The position numbers and the translations under genes are program-made. DNA of 64,000 bases, from assembly GCF_019219025.1 (NCBI RefSeq), contig NZ_JAHUWN010000006.1, positions 1-64,000 of the forward strand, given 5' to 3'. The notes under the pieces were generated by a model. It was not told the origin of the DNA. It did no database searches and saw only the letters and a program-made list of their open reading frames with translations. The stretch's first letter is position 1, and every line of letters begins with the position of its first letter. The DNA comes from Bacillus sp. sid0103. Its GTDB lineage: Bacteria > Bacillota > Bacilli > Bacillales_B > DSM-18226. Of the stretch, positions 54,299-63,244 are shown piece after piece.

Positions 54299-55660
54299 AT
54301 GAGAGATACAATTTCGTTTACCGCAACAGGTGACTATTTACAAACACGAAGAGTGCCGAGCTATCAAGACGAAAGCTTTACAGGCATCGAAAAGATTGTC
54401 AAACAAGCCGATGGAAGAATAACAAATCTAGAGATTAGTATTTTGAAGAATGAAGGTACACCAGGAGCTATTCCTGGTGGGACCCACATTCGAACCACCC
54501 CTGATCGATTAGATGACTTAAAAGCCTATGGTTTTAATTTAGTTGGAACCGCGAACAACCATGCATTTGACTATGGCTATGACGGACTAGAAGCAACCAA
54601 CCATCATCTTGATGAAGCAGGGATTCTCCACACAGGAACAGGGGAGAATTTGTATGAAGCAGGAAAACCAATATTTTTAGATACACCTGCCGGTCGAATT
54701 GGCTTTATTTCTGTTTCGGTTGCTTCGCACATGACCCATATGGCAACGGAACAAAGACATAACATTAAAGGAAGACCCGGAATCAATGGACTTCGCCATA
54801 TTCGCAAACATATTATTCATTCAGAAGAACTGTCTGTTTTGAAAAATATTGCCGAAAAAACAGAGATAAATGCCTTTACCCAAATGGCTATAAATGAAGC
54901 GTTTATGCTGCCTTTTCCGGAAGGAACCCTGCCGTTTGGCCGAGATCTATATGGCTATTCGATGGTATTTGAGGTCGGGGATGACGAAGGGCTGAAAACC
55001 GAACCCGATGAAAACGATATGAAGCGTATTGAAGGAGTGATTGATGATACACGGAGACAAGCCGATTATGTGATTGTTAATTTTCATGCGCACGAAATGA
55101 AGGGAACAGATAAGAGACTAGCAGCTGATTTTGTAGAGAAAGCTGCAAAAAGATTTATTGATGCAGGTGCTCATAGTGTGGTTGGACATGGACCACATAC
55201 ACTGAGAGGCATTGAAATTTACAGTGGAAGACCGATTTTTTATAGTCTTGGAAACTTTATTTTTCAAAACGAGACTGTCGATGCACTGCCTCAGGATTTT
55301 TATGATGATCATAAAATCCCAAATCATTTTGGTGCGATGCAGGCCATGGACAAGAAAACGTATAACGGGACCAAAGGATTACTGAGTATCCCTGAGATGA
55401 TGGAATCCGTCATTCCATACTGGACCATGAAAGATGGGGAGTTAGTGGAAATTACATTGTATCCTATTGAACTTTCACATGGTAAAAAGCGGCACCAAAA
55501 TGGGTTTCCGGAAATCACTGAGAATGAGGACATTCTAAAAAGATTACAAGTTCTTTCCGAACCCTTCGGTACAAAAATAATCATTAAAGATGGTGTTGGT
55601 TATATCTATGGCCATGATGTATCGCCGAAAATAAGTTTAAAAGAGGCCAAGTTTGTATAG
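54299..55660 (+). CDS. CapA-family protein (calcineurin-like metallophosphatase fold)
   Basis: 453 residues, RBS AAAAGGGGTG. TISFTATGDYLQTRRVP, ITNLEISI, GTANNHAFDYGYDGLEATNH and VVGHGPHTLRGIEIYSGRPI are the CapA/PgsA metal-site motifs. Unlike CapA proteins of capsule operons there is no membrane anchor or signal peptide, so it is probably cytosolic. It sits between abgA and abgB, suggesting a role in breaking down a gamma-glutamyl or amide-linked compound rather than making capsule (inference). Confidence 0.85.
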   Translation: MRDTISFTATGDYLQTRRVPSYQDESFTGIEKIVKQADGRITNLEISILKNEGTPGAIPGGTHIRTTPDRLDDLKAYGFNLVGTANNHAFDYGYDGLEATNHHLDEAGILHTGTGENLYEAGKPIFLDTPAGRIGFISVSVASHMTHMATEQRHNIKGRPGINGLRHIRKHIIHSEELSVLKNIAEKTEINAFTQMAINEAFMLPFPEGTLPFGRDLYGYSMVFEVGDDEGLKTEPDENDMKRIEGVIDDTRRQADYVIVNFHAHEMKGTDKRLAADFVEKAAKRFIDAGAHSVVGHGPHTLRGIEIYSGRPIFYSLGNFIFQNETVDALPQDFYDDHKIPNHFGAMQAMDKKTYNGTKGLLSIPEMMESVIPYWTMKDGELVEITLYPIELSHGKKRHQNGFPEITENEDILKRLQVLSEPFGTKIIIKDGVGYIYGHDVSPKISLKEAKFV

Positions 55661-55695
55661 TGAGTTTGTAGAATTTAACAAGGGGTGATGTCATT

Positions 55696-57138
55696 TTGAA
55701 ACAAGTGGATTGGGTTAATAGTTTTATAGAACAAACACAGGAAAAATGGGAATCGGTTAGCGACTTTATCTGGGAGAACCCTGAAACTAGATTTGAAGAA
55801 TATGTATCTAGTCGATATTTATGTGAACAATTACAAAAGGAGGGATTTAGAGTAACAAGTGGGGTTGCCGGAATCGGAACTGCCTTTATAGGTGAGTTTG
55901 GTGAGGGAAAACCTGTTATTGGTTTCCTAGGAGAGTTTGATGCCTTATCCGGGTTAAGCCAAAAAAGTGAGATTGATTATCAAAAACCTATCCAAAATGG
56001 CGGTAATGGCCATGGATGTGGTCATAATTTATTGGGAACTGGTGCATTAGCAGCGGCTGCCGCTTTAAAAAAATATATGGAAGAGAACCAATTAAAAGGA
56101 ACCGTGCGCTTTTATGGCTGTCCAGGCGAGGAAGGCGGATCCGGAAAAACGTTTATGGCACGTGAGGGTGTTTTTGATGATGTAGACATGGCGCTTACAT
56201 GGCATCCAAATACTCGGACAGGAGTTGTAGAGGTTAGTTCTTTATCAAATATCCAGGCTTACTTTAAATTTAAAGGAAGAAGTGCCCATGCCGCTTCTAA
56301 TCCGCATTTAGGCAGAAGTGCCTTAGATGGGGTGGAATTAATGAATGTAGGAGCCAATTACTTACGTGAACATATTAGACAAGAGGCAAGGATTCATTAT
56401 GCGATCACCAACACGGGTGGTATTTCACCCAATGTAGTCCAGTCAGAGGCCGAAGTCCTGTACCTCGCTCGAGCCCAGAATTTTGAGGATACGAAGCATA
56501 TTTTTGAACGCCTTTGTAATATAGCCAAAGGCGCAGCCTTAATGACAGAAACGGATGTTGAGATCGTGTTTGATAAAGCTTGTACAAATTACAATCCGAA
56601 TCATACGTTAGGAAAGGTATTGGCAGAGTCTATTACTGAGGTGGCAAGGCCCTCCTATACACCTGATGAACATGATTTTGCAGAAAAAATCTGGAATACT
56701 TTGTCGGAGGCAGAGAAGCAAAGTGCTGAGTATTTAGAGTCGGTATCCGTAAAAAGATTGCCTATTCATCCAGAGGGACCCTTCTTGTCTGCGGAGCCTA
56801 TTCCATCTGACGGTAAAGGATTCCTCTCCGGATCAACAGATGTAGGTGACGTTAGCTGGATTACCCCTACTGCGCAATGTATGTATACGACCGCAGCTTT
56901 AGGAACGGTCCTTCATAGTTGGCAAATGGTAACCCAAGGAAAGTCTTCGATTGCCCATAAAGGGTTGATTCAAGTTTCCAAGGTTCTGGCCCTAACTGCC
57001 ATTAAAGCATTGGAAAATCAAGAAATAATAGAACAAGCAAAAAAGGAATTACAAGAACAATTAGTCGATCATCCCTATCATTGTCCTATTCCTCTTGACG
57101 TTAAGCCCAAAAAGCAAAAGGAAAGTCTCTTAGTTTAA
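55696..57138 (+). CDS. abgB: p-Aminobenzoyl-glutamate hydrolase subunit B (AbgB)
   Basis: 480 residues from TTG 55696 behind AAGGGGTGATG. It matches E. coli AbgB end to end: IWENPETRFEEYVSSRYLCE, NGHGCGHNLLGTGALAA (Cys108, His110), YGCPGEEGGSGKTFM (Glu145/146), STDVGDVSWITPTAQC, SIAHKG and the ending YHCPIP. The partner subunit AbgA is two genes upstream. Last gene of the main operon, followed by two hairpins. Confidence 0.92.
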   Translation: MKQVDWVNSFIEQTQEKWESVSDFIWENPETRFEEYVSSRYLCEQLQKEGFRVTSGVAGIGTAFIGEFGEGKPVIGFLGEFDALSGLSQKSEIDYQKPIQNGGNGHGCGHNLLGTGALAAAAALKKYMEENQLKGTVRFYGCPGEEGGSGKTFMAREGVFDDVDMALTWHPNTRTGVVEVSSLSNIQAYFKFKGRSAHAASNPHLGRSALDGVELMNVGANYLREHIRQEARIHYAITNTGGISPNVVQSEAEVLYLARAQNFEDTKHIFERLCNIAKGAALMTETDVEIVFDKACTNYNPNHTLGKVLAESITEVARPSYTPDEHDFAEKIWNTLSEAEKQSAEYLESVSVKRLPIHPEGPFLSAEPIPSDGKGFLSGSTDVGDVSWITPTAQCMYTTAALGTVLHSWQMVTQGKSSIAHKGLIQVSKVLALTAIKALENQEIIEQAKKELQEQLVDHPYHCPIPLDVKPKKQKESLLV

Positions 57139-57193
57139 TAGAAGTACATTTGGCTGACTTAAGGAAAATCTTTAAGCAGCCTTCTTTTTCTAG

Positions 57194-57227
57194 GACATCC
57201 CTCCACTTTTATCAAAGGAGGGATGTC
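57194..57227 (+). terminator. Hairpin after abgB
   Basis: GACATCCCTCC (57194-57204) pairs with GGAGGGATGTC (57217-57227). A shorter hairpin GGCTG..CAGCC followed by TTCTTTTTC lies just before (about 57153-57190) and is the better terminator. Transcription into the next gene may still occur. Confidence 0.55.
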
Positions 57228-57347
57228 ATAAGTTTTCTATATCATTTTCATTAGTATTATTAATTTTTACTATTGATAAAGATGTCGTATTATTATTTTA
57301 CAAGAACTAGTAATCTTGCTGTTTATACTAAGAAGGGAGATAAACAT

Positions 57348-58571
57348 ATGAAATACAGTTATATTTCACATTTATATTGTCCAAAGTGTAATAACACGTA
57401 TTCTCACGAACAAACACAGCAATTATGTGCGTGTGGTTCACCGCTATTAGTAGAATACGATTTAGACCTATTAGGCAGGGATCTTTCAAAAGAGGATTTA
57501 GTCGGGAGAGAGGCGAGCCTCTGGAGATATCATGAACTGCTTCCTGTTTCCAATGAAAAGGATGTTGTCACACTAGGAGAAGGGATGACCCCTCTTATCA
57601 CCATGCCTACTCTAGGAACAGATATGAATATAGCAAACTTATGGATGAAGGACGAAGGGATTATTCCTACAGGCTCCTTTAAGGCACGGGGAGCCGCTGT
57701 AGGTGTATCAAAAGCGAAAGAATTAGGTGTTAAAGAACTTGCCATGCCTACGAATGGAAATGCAGGAGCTGCTTGGGCACTTTATGCTGCCAGAGGAGGA
57801 ATCCTATCTACCATTGTCATGCCAATGGATGCTCCAAAGATTACAAGAAATGAATCGGCGATCTCCGGCTCTAACTTATATCTTGTTGATGGACTTATTA
57901 GTGATGCCGGAAAAATTGTCGCGCAATCAGTAGCGGAATTTGGTTTATTTGATGCATCGACTTTAAAAGAACCATACCGAATTGAGGGTAAAAAAACAAT
58001 GGGACTCGAGATTGCGGAGCAGATGGGCTGGAAAATGCCAGATGTAATTTTATATCCAACCGGTGGCGGTGTAGGGATCATTGGTATTTATAAAGCGCTT
58101 ACTGAACTGAAGAAATTAGGATGGGTGCAGGGTGAACTTCCTCGTTTGGTCGCTGTTCAAGCAGACGGCTGTGCTCCAATCGTTAAGGCCTGGGAGGAAG
58201 GGAAAGCAGAATCCCAATTCTGGAATGACTCTACTACCATTGCATTTGGAATCAATGTTCCGAAAGCACTTGGGGACTTTTTGGTACTTGAAGCCATTTA
58301 CCAAACAAAAGGATGTGCTGTAGCCGTTGAGGATAAAGCCCTACTTGAGGAACAAAAGAAAATCGCTAGTCTAGAGGGTGCATTCGTTTGTCCTGAAGGG
58401 GCTGCTACCTTTGTAGCAGCACGCAGATTAAGGGAACAAGGATGGATTAAAGATCAAGATGTAGTTGTTGCCCTTAATACAGGAATGGGAATTAAGTATC
58501 CAGATACTTTTTCTGTAGATGTCCCAATTTTACAAAAAAGTGAATCTATTAATAAAGCGATCAAATCTTAA
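57348..58571 (+). CDS. Threonine-synthase-like PLP-dependent enzyme (fold type II)
   Basis: 407 residues from ATG 57348, RBS AAGGGAGA; a longer frame to 57273 has no RBS. An N-terminal zinc ribbon has Cys11/14/27/29 (CPKC..CAC). LGEGMTPLI, the PLP lysine Lys112 in GSFKARG, PTNGNAGAAWALYAARGG and the glycine loop PTGGGVGIIGIYKAL follow. ThrC-like proteins of this type include threonine synthases and related ammonia-lyases. Its place beside abg genes and not in a hom-thrC-thrB operon suggests a catabolic paralogue (inference). Confidence 0.85.
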   Translation: MKYSYISHLYCPKCNNTYSHEQTQQLCACGSPLLVEYDLDLLGRDLSKEDLVGREASLWRYHELLPVSNEKDVVTLGEGMTPLITMPTLGTDMNIANLWMKDEGIIPTGSFKARGAAVGVSKAKELGVKELAMPTNGNAGAAWALYAARGGILSTIVMPMDAPKITRNESAISGSNLYLVDGLISDAGKIVAQSVAEFGLFDASTLKEPYRIEGKKTMGLEIAEQMGWKMPDVILYPTGGGVGIIGIYKALTELKKLGWVQGELPRLVAVQADGCAPIVKAWEEGKAESQFWNDSTTIAFGINVPKALGDFLVLEAIYQTKGCAVAVEDKALLEEQKKIASLEGAFVCPEGAATFVAARRLREQGWIKDQDVVVALNTGMGIKYPDTFSVDVPILQKSESINKAIKS

Positions 58572-58635
58572 AAATTAAGATACTACTATTATTTCAAAGT
58601 ACTGGCTGTATGTATGTTATTAAAGTTGCAAAGTA

Positions 58636-59532
58636 TTAAACCCATAGATCACTGGTGTAAGAATTCTGAAGGAATGTTAAAAAGAGATCGACGGATTTAG
58701 GCTGAAAGTCCATTTTAGGGATCACATAGCAAAAATTACGAATAATGGGGTTGTCCTTAATCCGCAAGGTTCGTAGTGTTTTTAATTCTAGTTCTTTACG
58801 AATGGTATGTATAGATAAAATCGAAATCCCTAAACCGGCTTCAACCGATTCTTTAATAATCTGGGAGCTTCCAAACGATCGGATTTCGTTAGGTGAAAAA
58901 TTATTTGTTGAAAAAAGTTGATTGATCGCTTGGCGGGTTCCTGAACCTTCTTCTCGAATAATCCAAGTTTCCGAGTCTAATTCATTCAAGTTTATTTCTT
59001 GTTTCATTGCTAATGGGTGTTTTGAAGATACAATGAGGACCATCTCATCTTGGGCAAACGGCTGAATATGCAATTTTGGATGTTCCGTAATCCCTTCCAC
59101 AATTCCTAAATCTAACTCACCACGAAGTAGTTTCGAGATGATTCGACGAGAATTTCTGATAGAAATATTAGGCTTGATTAATGGATATTCCCCATTAAAC
59201 TGTGAAATGAGTTTAGGTAACAAATATTCCCCAAAGGTATAGCTGGAACCAATGGTAAGGATTCCACTTGCGGAATGAGACAAATCATCGATTAAACGAT
59301 TCATCCGATCGTAATAGGATAAGATTTTTTTGGCATGATGATATAAGATTTCTCCTGCTTTTGTTAAACGCACATATTTATTATTACGATCAAGTAACTT
59401 TAAATCATAATCTTTTTCAAGTGCTTTAATGGATAAAGTAACCGCAGATTGTGAAATATGCAGGGCCTCGGCTGCGCGCGTAAAATTTTTCTTGTCAACC
59501 ACAGTTACAAAGGTGAGAAGATGATAGTCCAT
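58636..59532 (-). CDS. LysR-family transcriptional regulator
   Basis: 298 residues. HTH at 1-60 (FVTVVDKKNFTRAAEALHIS, QSAVTLSIKALEKDYDLKLL), then a substrate-binding domain similar to the CysL/YwqM-type group (IREEGSGTRQAINQLF). It is convergent with the threonine-synthase-like gene. E. coli abg genes are also controlled by a LysR protein (AbgR), which makes this a candidate regulator of the cluster. A possible own operator is TTCAAT-N13-ATTGAA at 59553-59577. Confidence 0.9.
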   Translation of the reverse strand: MDYHLLTFVTVVDKKNFTRAAEALHISQSAVTLSIKALEKDYDLKLLDRNNKYVRLTKAGEILYHHAKKILSYYDRMNRLIDDLSHSASGILTIGSSYTFGEYLLPKLISQFNGEYPLIKPNISIRNSRRIISKLLRGELDLGIVEGITEHPKLHIQPFAQDEMVLIVSSKHPLAMKQEINLNELDSETWIIREEGSGTRQAINQLFSTNNFSPNEIRSFGSSQIIKESVEAGLGISILSIHTIRKELELKTLRTLRIKDNPIIRNFCYVIPKMDFQPKSVDLFLTFLQNSYTSDLWV

Positions 59533-59815
59533 TGGAACCCCCTTAGTAATAGTTCAATACTGAAATTATTTATTGAATTTTCTATTTAGTTAAAATTTTA
59601 CAGCAATAAAGTGATGAGATAAATAGGTGAAAAGATCTATCAACTATTTGAACCGTCCTCCATTTGGGGGATTTTTTTATTGAGCGCCCTCACAGAAAAT
59701 ATCCTCAATCCTGCATGCTGGAAGCAATACGATCGCTGAAATTACGCCGATCGAGCAGCCTCGGCTATTCATTAGCTTTAGATATTAAATTAATAAAAGC
59801 CAACTGAACAGGAAA
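59533..59815. other. Intergenic region
   Basis: Contains the LysR promoter at its left side with TTCAAT (59553-59558) and ATTGAA (59572-59577). The remainder has slightly GC-richer sequence (about 59690-59780) that I could not identify, perhaps a gene or IS scrap. Confidence 0.35.
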
Positions 59816-59840
59816 GGGACATGGGGGCGTACCATGTCCC
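59816..59840 (-). terminator. Hairpin downstream of the YjcZ-like gene
   Basis: GGGACATGG (59816-59824) pairs with CCATGTCCC (59832-59840), followed by TGTTTTAT on plus. It may serve either strand. Confidence 0.5.
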
Positions 59841-59910
59841 TGTTTTATCTCATCTAACACGACAAGATCTTTATGGTTTTTTTGAAGAGCCTGGTATTAG
59901 GTTTGCCCTA

Positions 59911-60099
59911 TTAAAAGCAGAAAGCAATTGCACCGATAATGATTAATAAAATAAACAACACTATTATTATGATAAAACTTTCACACCCACGAACATTAAC
60001 ATAATGTCCATGAACAGGAGTTGCATAGCCGTAAGACATCGGAGGATGGGGAATAACATTAGAGTGATCAATAAATGTTGGGATCGCGTTATTATACAT
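59911..60099 (-). CDS. YjcZ-family small sporulation-associated membrane protein
   Basis: 62 residues, minus-strand RBS AAAGGTAG. A His/Pro/Tyr-rich N-terminus (MSYGYATPVHGHYVNVRG) precedes a single C-terminal membrane helix (IIIIVLFILLIIIGAIAFCF), the layout of YjcZ-type proteins, many of which are made in sporulation. The usual Gly-rich run before the helix is reduced, so it is a divergent member. Confidence 0.7.
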   Translation of the reverse strand: MYNNAIPTFIDHSNVIPHPPMSYGYATPVHGHYVNVRGCESFIIIIVLFILLIIIGAIAFCF

Positions 60100-60789
60100 T
60101 CAAACACTACCTTTCAATTGTATGGAGAGGAATTGGGCCAATACCCTATATAATATACTTAGAGGTGAAATTGGAGCCCGTATTTATAAAATTTTTGAGG
60201 GAGTGCCTGTCATAACCTGAGTTTAGTAGATTTTTTGTCGAAATACAAAAGTGCAGCCATCATTCAGCAATTGTATGGAGATTGCACTTTTTTTGAAAAC
60301 TTTTCAAAGGGAAACTGTCATAGAAACAAAACGACATCAATAGTACAATTTAAGTGAAAATGGTGCTGCTAAATGCTTCCAAAAGAAAAAAGAGAATTCT
60401 AACCTAATAAATAAACCCTTTATTCATCTATCTCTTTAATAGCAGGACATATAGTCTGAATGATTAGTTTTTTTCAACAGTATTGACAGTTTTTCAACAT
60501 AATTATAGAATAGCACTGACATATATGAATCTATATATTTTAATACGGTTGAGCGGAGGTTCAACTAGACCAGCTTACTATTACACTTCCAATTCCATAG
60601 CATAACATCATACTTTCAAAAGTAGGATTGAAAAATTTCGGGAGTAATGATCGTGATGTAATTGTTTTTTTTTACAATTATTTGAAATCGTTTTCAAGAT
60701 GTTTTTTAATACTAAATTTCCCGATGAATCAACAGGAGTAGATGTTATGTGGAGAAAGTGAGTGAGGTAATTTATGAGGAGGAATTATT
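60100..60789. other. Long intergenic region before kbl
   Basis: 690 bases with no supported gene. AAAAGTGCA (60247-60255) pairs with TGCACTTTT (60283-60291), followed by more Ts, a likely terminator. GAGCGGAGGTTCAAC-type GC-richer sequence near 60549 could form part of a leader, but I see no known riboswitch. The kbl RBS is AGGAGGAAT. Confidence 0.45.
60247..60294 (+). terminator. Hairpin terminator
   Basis: Nine-base stem AAAAGTGCA / TGCACTTTT with a 27-base loop and T-run to 60294. The loop holds ATCATTCAGCAA, also seen near 45036. Confidence 0.55.
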
Positions 60790-61980
60790 TTGGCAAAAAA
60801 GGTTTTAGCAGATTTCTTAACACCCCAACTGAACGAGTTGCGTGAAAACGGCCTCTACAATGTCATTGATACTGTAGAAGGACCAAACGGCCCTATAGTT
60901 ACCATCAATGGCAAACCATTAATCAATATGTCATCCAATAACTATCTTGGCCTTGCCAATAATGAAAGAATGAAGCAAAAAGCGCATGAAGCAATCGAAG
61001 AGTATGGGTTGGGGGCCGGTGCGGTCCGTACCATCAATGGTACATTGACAATTCATAATGAATTAGAGAAAACAATTGCCAAGTTCAAGCATACCGAAGC
61101 GGCAATTGCCTTTCAATCTGGGTTCAATTGCAACATGGGTGCCATTTCAGCCCTGATGACAAAGAAGGATGCCATTCTCTCCGATGAATTGAACCATGCA
61201 TCGATAATTGATGGATGCAGATTATCAGGAGCGAAAATTATCCGCGTCAAACACCAGGACATGGACGATTTGCGCCGAGTTGCGAAAGAAACAGTTGAAA
61301 GCGGATTATACGAAAAAGTCATGTACATCACGGACGGAGTTTTCTCAATGGACGGTGATGTAGCGAAGCTTCCGGAAATCGTTGAAATTGCTGATGAGTT
61401 TGGTTTAATCACATATGTTGATGATGCTCATGGCTCAGGTGTAATGGGTAACGGTGCTGGTACAGTCAAGCATTTTGGCCTCTCAGACCGAATTGATCTG
61501 CAGATTGGGACCCTTTCAAAAGCGATTGGCGTCGTAGGCGGTTATGTAGCAGGTACAGAGCAGCTGATTGACTGGCTGAAAGTCCGGGCACGTCCGTTCC
61601 TGTTTTCAACCTCATTGACTCCGGGAGATGCTGCCGGCTGTATCGAAGCGATCAATATCATGACCGAATCGACAGAAAAAGTTGAAACGCTTTGGGAAAA
61701 CGGAAGATATCTAAAAGAAGGCTTAAAGAAACTTGGTTTCGATATTGGCCATTCCGAAACGCCAATTACCCCATGCATCATAGGAAAAGAAGATCTCACC
61801 CAATTATTTTCGCGCAGGCTGATGGAAGAAGGCGTTTATGCAAAATCGATCACTTTCCCAACGGTTCCTAGAGGTACTGGCAGGGTTAGAAATATGCCTA
61901 CTGCTGCGCATACCAAGGAAATGCTGGATGAGGTACTGGCAGTCTATGAAAAAATAGGCAAAGAATTGTCTATTATTTAA
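60790..61980 (+). CDS. kbl: Glycine C-acetyltransferase (2-amino-3-ketobutyrate CoA ligase)
   Basis: 396 residues from TTG 60790 behind AGGAGGAATT. The alpha-oxoamine synthase fold is clear: [49 protein letters not shown] and the PLP lysine Lys244 in [12 protein letters not shown]. It cleaves 2-amino-3-oxobutyrate with CoA to glycine and acetyl-CoA, the second step of threonine degradation. The Tdh gene follows, giving both steps in one operon. Confidence 0.95.
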   Translation: MAKKVLADFLTPQLNELRENGLYNVIDTVEGPNGPIVTINGKPLINMSSNNYLGLANNERMKQKAHEAIEEYGLGAGAVRTINGTLTIHNELEKTIAKFKHTEAAIAFQSGFNCNMGAISALMTKKDAILSDELNHASIIDGCRLSGAKIIRVKHQDMDDLRRVAKETVESGLYEKVMYITDGVFSMDGDVAKLPEIVEIADEFGLITYVDDAHGSGVMGNGAGTVKHFGLSDRIDLQIGTLSKAIGVVGGYVAGTEQLIDWLKVRARPFLFSTSLTPGDAAGCIEAINIMTESTEKVETLWENGRYLKEGLKKLGFDIGHSETPITPCIIGKEDLTQLFSRRLMEEGVYAKSITFPTVPRGTGRVRNMPTAAHTKEMLDEVLAVYEKIGKELSII

Positions 61981-62061
61981 TCGTTTGAAATTTTACAAAG
62001 AATAACAGAATACTTGCATCAGTTGAAAATTGATAGAAGAAACCTCAGGAGGTCTCGTCAT

Positions 62062-63042
62062 ATGAAAAAAATTCTTATTACTGGCAGTCTAGGCCAAATC
62101 GGTTCTGAATTGACACACCGTCTCAGGGAAGTGTACGGAACAGAAAACGTTGTTGCAACAGACATCCGCCATATTGAAGGTAATCCAGTTATCGAAAACG
62201 GTACTTTTGAAATCCTTGATGTTATGGATTACGAAGCAATGCTAGGCCTTTGTAAAAAATATGAAGTTGACACCCTCATGCATCTTGCAGCCCTATTGTC
62301 AGCAGTAGGAGAAACAAAACCAAAATTCGCATGGGACCTGAATATGGGTGGCCTTATGAACGCCCTTGAAGTTTCCCGTGAGATAAACCTGAAATTATTT
62401 ATACCGAGCTCCATCGCCGCTTTCGGACCAGGAACACCTGCAGATATGACACCGCAGGATACGGTACAAAGGCCTGCCACTATGTATGGTGTCACCAAGG
62501 TAGCTGGTGAATTGCTTTGTGACTACTATTTTACTAAATACGGTGTAGACGCACGCGGAGTAAGGTTCCCAGGACTGATTTCGTACAAGACTCTTCCAGG
62601 TGGGGGAACAACCGACTATGCGGTAGATATTTACTATGAAGCTCTTAAAAACAAGAAATATACATCTTTCATTGGCAAAGGAACCTATATGGACATGATG
62701 TATATGCCAGATGCTATCGATGCAATCATTCAATTAATGGAGGCAGATCCTTCAAGATTGAAGCACCGCAACGCATTTAACATCACTGCCATGAGCTTTG
62801 AGCCTGAACAAATTGCTGCATCAATTAGGAAATTCATTCCTGAATTTGAAATCTCATACAATGTTGACTCTGTACGACAAGGTATTGCAAACTCATGGCC
62901 AAATAGCATTGATGCCTCCGCCGCAAGTGAAGAATGGGATTTCAATCCACAATACGACCTGGATCGTATGACAAAAGATATGCTGGAAAACTTATCAGAG
63001 AAATTAGGCATTCCTTTTAGGGAGCTTGTATTAGCCTTTTAA
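62062..63042 (+). CDS. tdh: L-threonine 3-dehydrogenase, short-chain dehydrogenase/epimerase type
   Basis: 326 residues from ATG 62062 after AGGAGGTCTCG; the frame to 62014 lacks an RBS. NAD-binding GSLGQIGSEL, Ser in IPSSIAAFGP, and the catalytic Tyr/Lys of MYGVTK. RFPGLISYKTLPGGGTTDYA is diagnostic for the SDR-type threonine dehydrogenases rather than the zinc type. It oxidises threonine to 2-amino-3-oxobutyrate for Kbl. It lies 81 bases after kbl. Confidence 0.92.
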   Translation: MKKILITGSLGQIGSELTHRLREVYGTENVVATDIRHIEGNPVIENGTFEILDVMDYEAMLGLCKKYEVDTLMHLAALLSAVGETKPKFAWDLNMGGLMNALEVSREINLKLFIPSSIAAFGPGTPADMTPQDTVQRPATMYGVTKVAGELLCDYYFTKYGVDARGVRFPGLISYKTLPGGGTTDYAVDIYYEALKNKKYTSFIGKGTYMDMMYMPDAIDAIIQLMEADPSRLKHRNAFNITAMSFEPEQIAASIRKFIPEFEISYNVDSVRQGIANSWPNSIDASAASEEWDFNPQYDLDRMTKDMLENLSEKLGIPFRELVLAF

Positions 63043-63244
63043 TTTCTGAAAACTGGGTAAAGGGAATAATCTTCCGTCTACCAAACTATTATAATCCATT
63101 CGTTAAAAAAAGACAATTGTATTTTTCAGGTGGACTGTTTCGTGGGAATTATGTTATTGTAAGTTATCCTTGCATAACAAAATATGAACAAGGGATGTAT
63201 ATGCATCTTGCTTTGACAATAAGCAGTACAGAGGGGGAAATGAA

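Noticed and set aside
60540..60789. Riboswitch upstream of kbl
   Set aside because: A GC-richer stretch is present, but no glycine, T-box or other known leader motif can be recognised.
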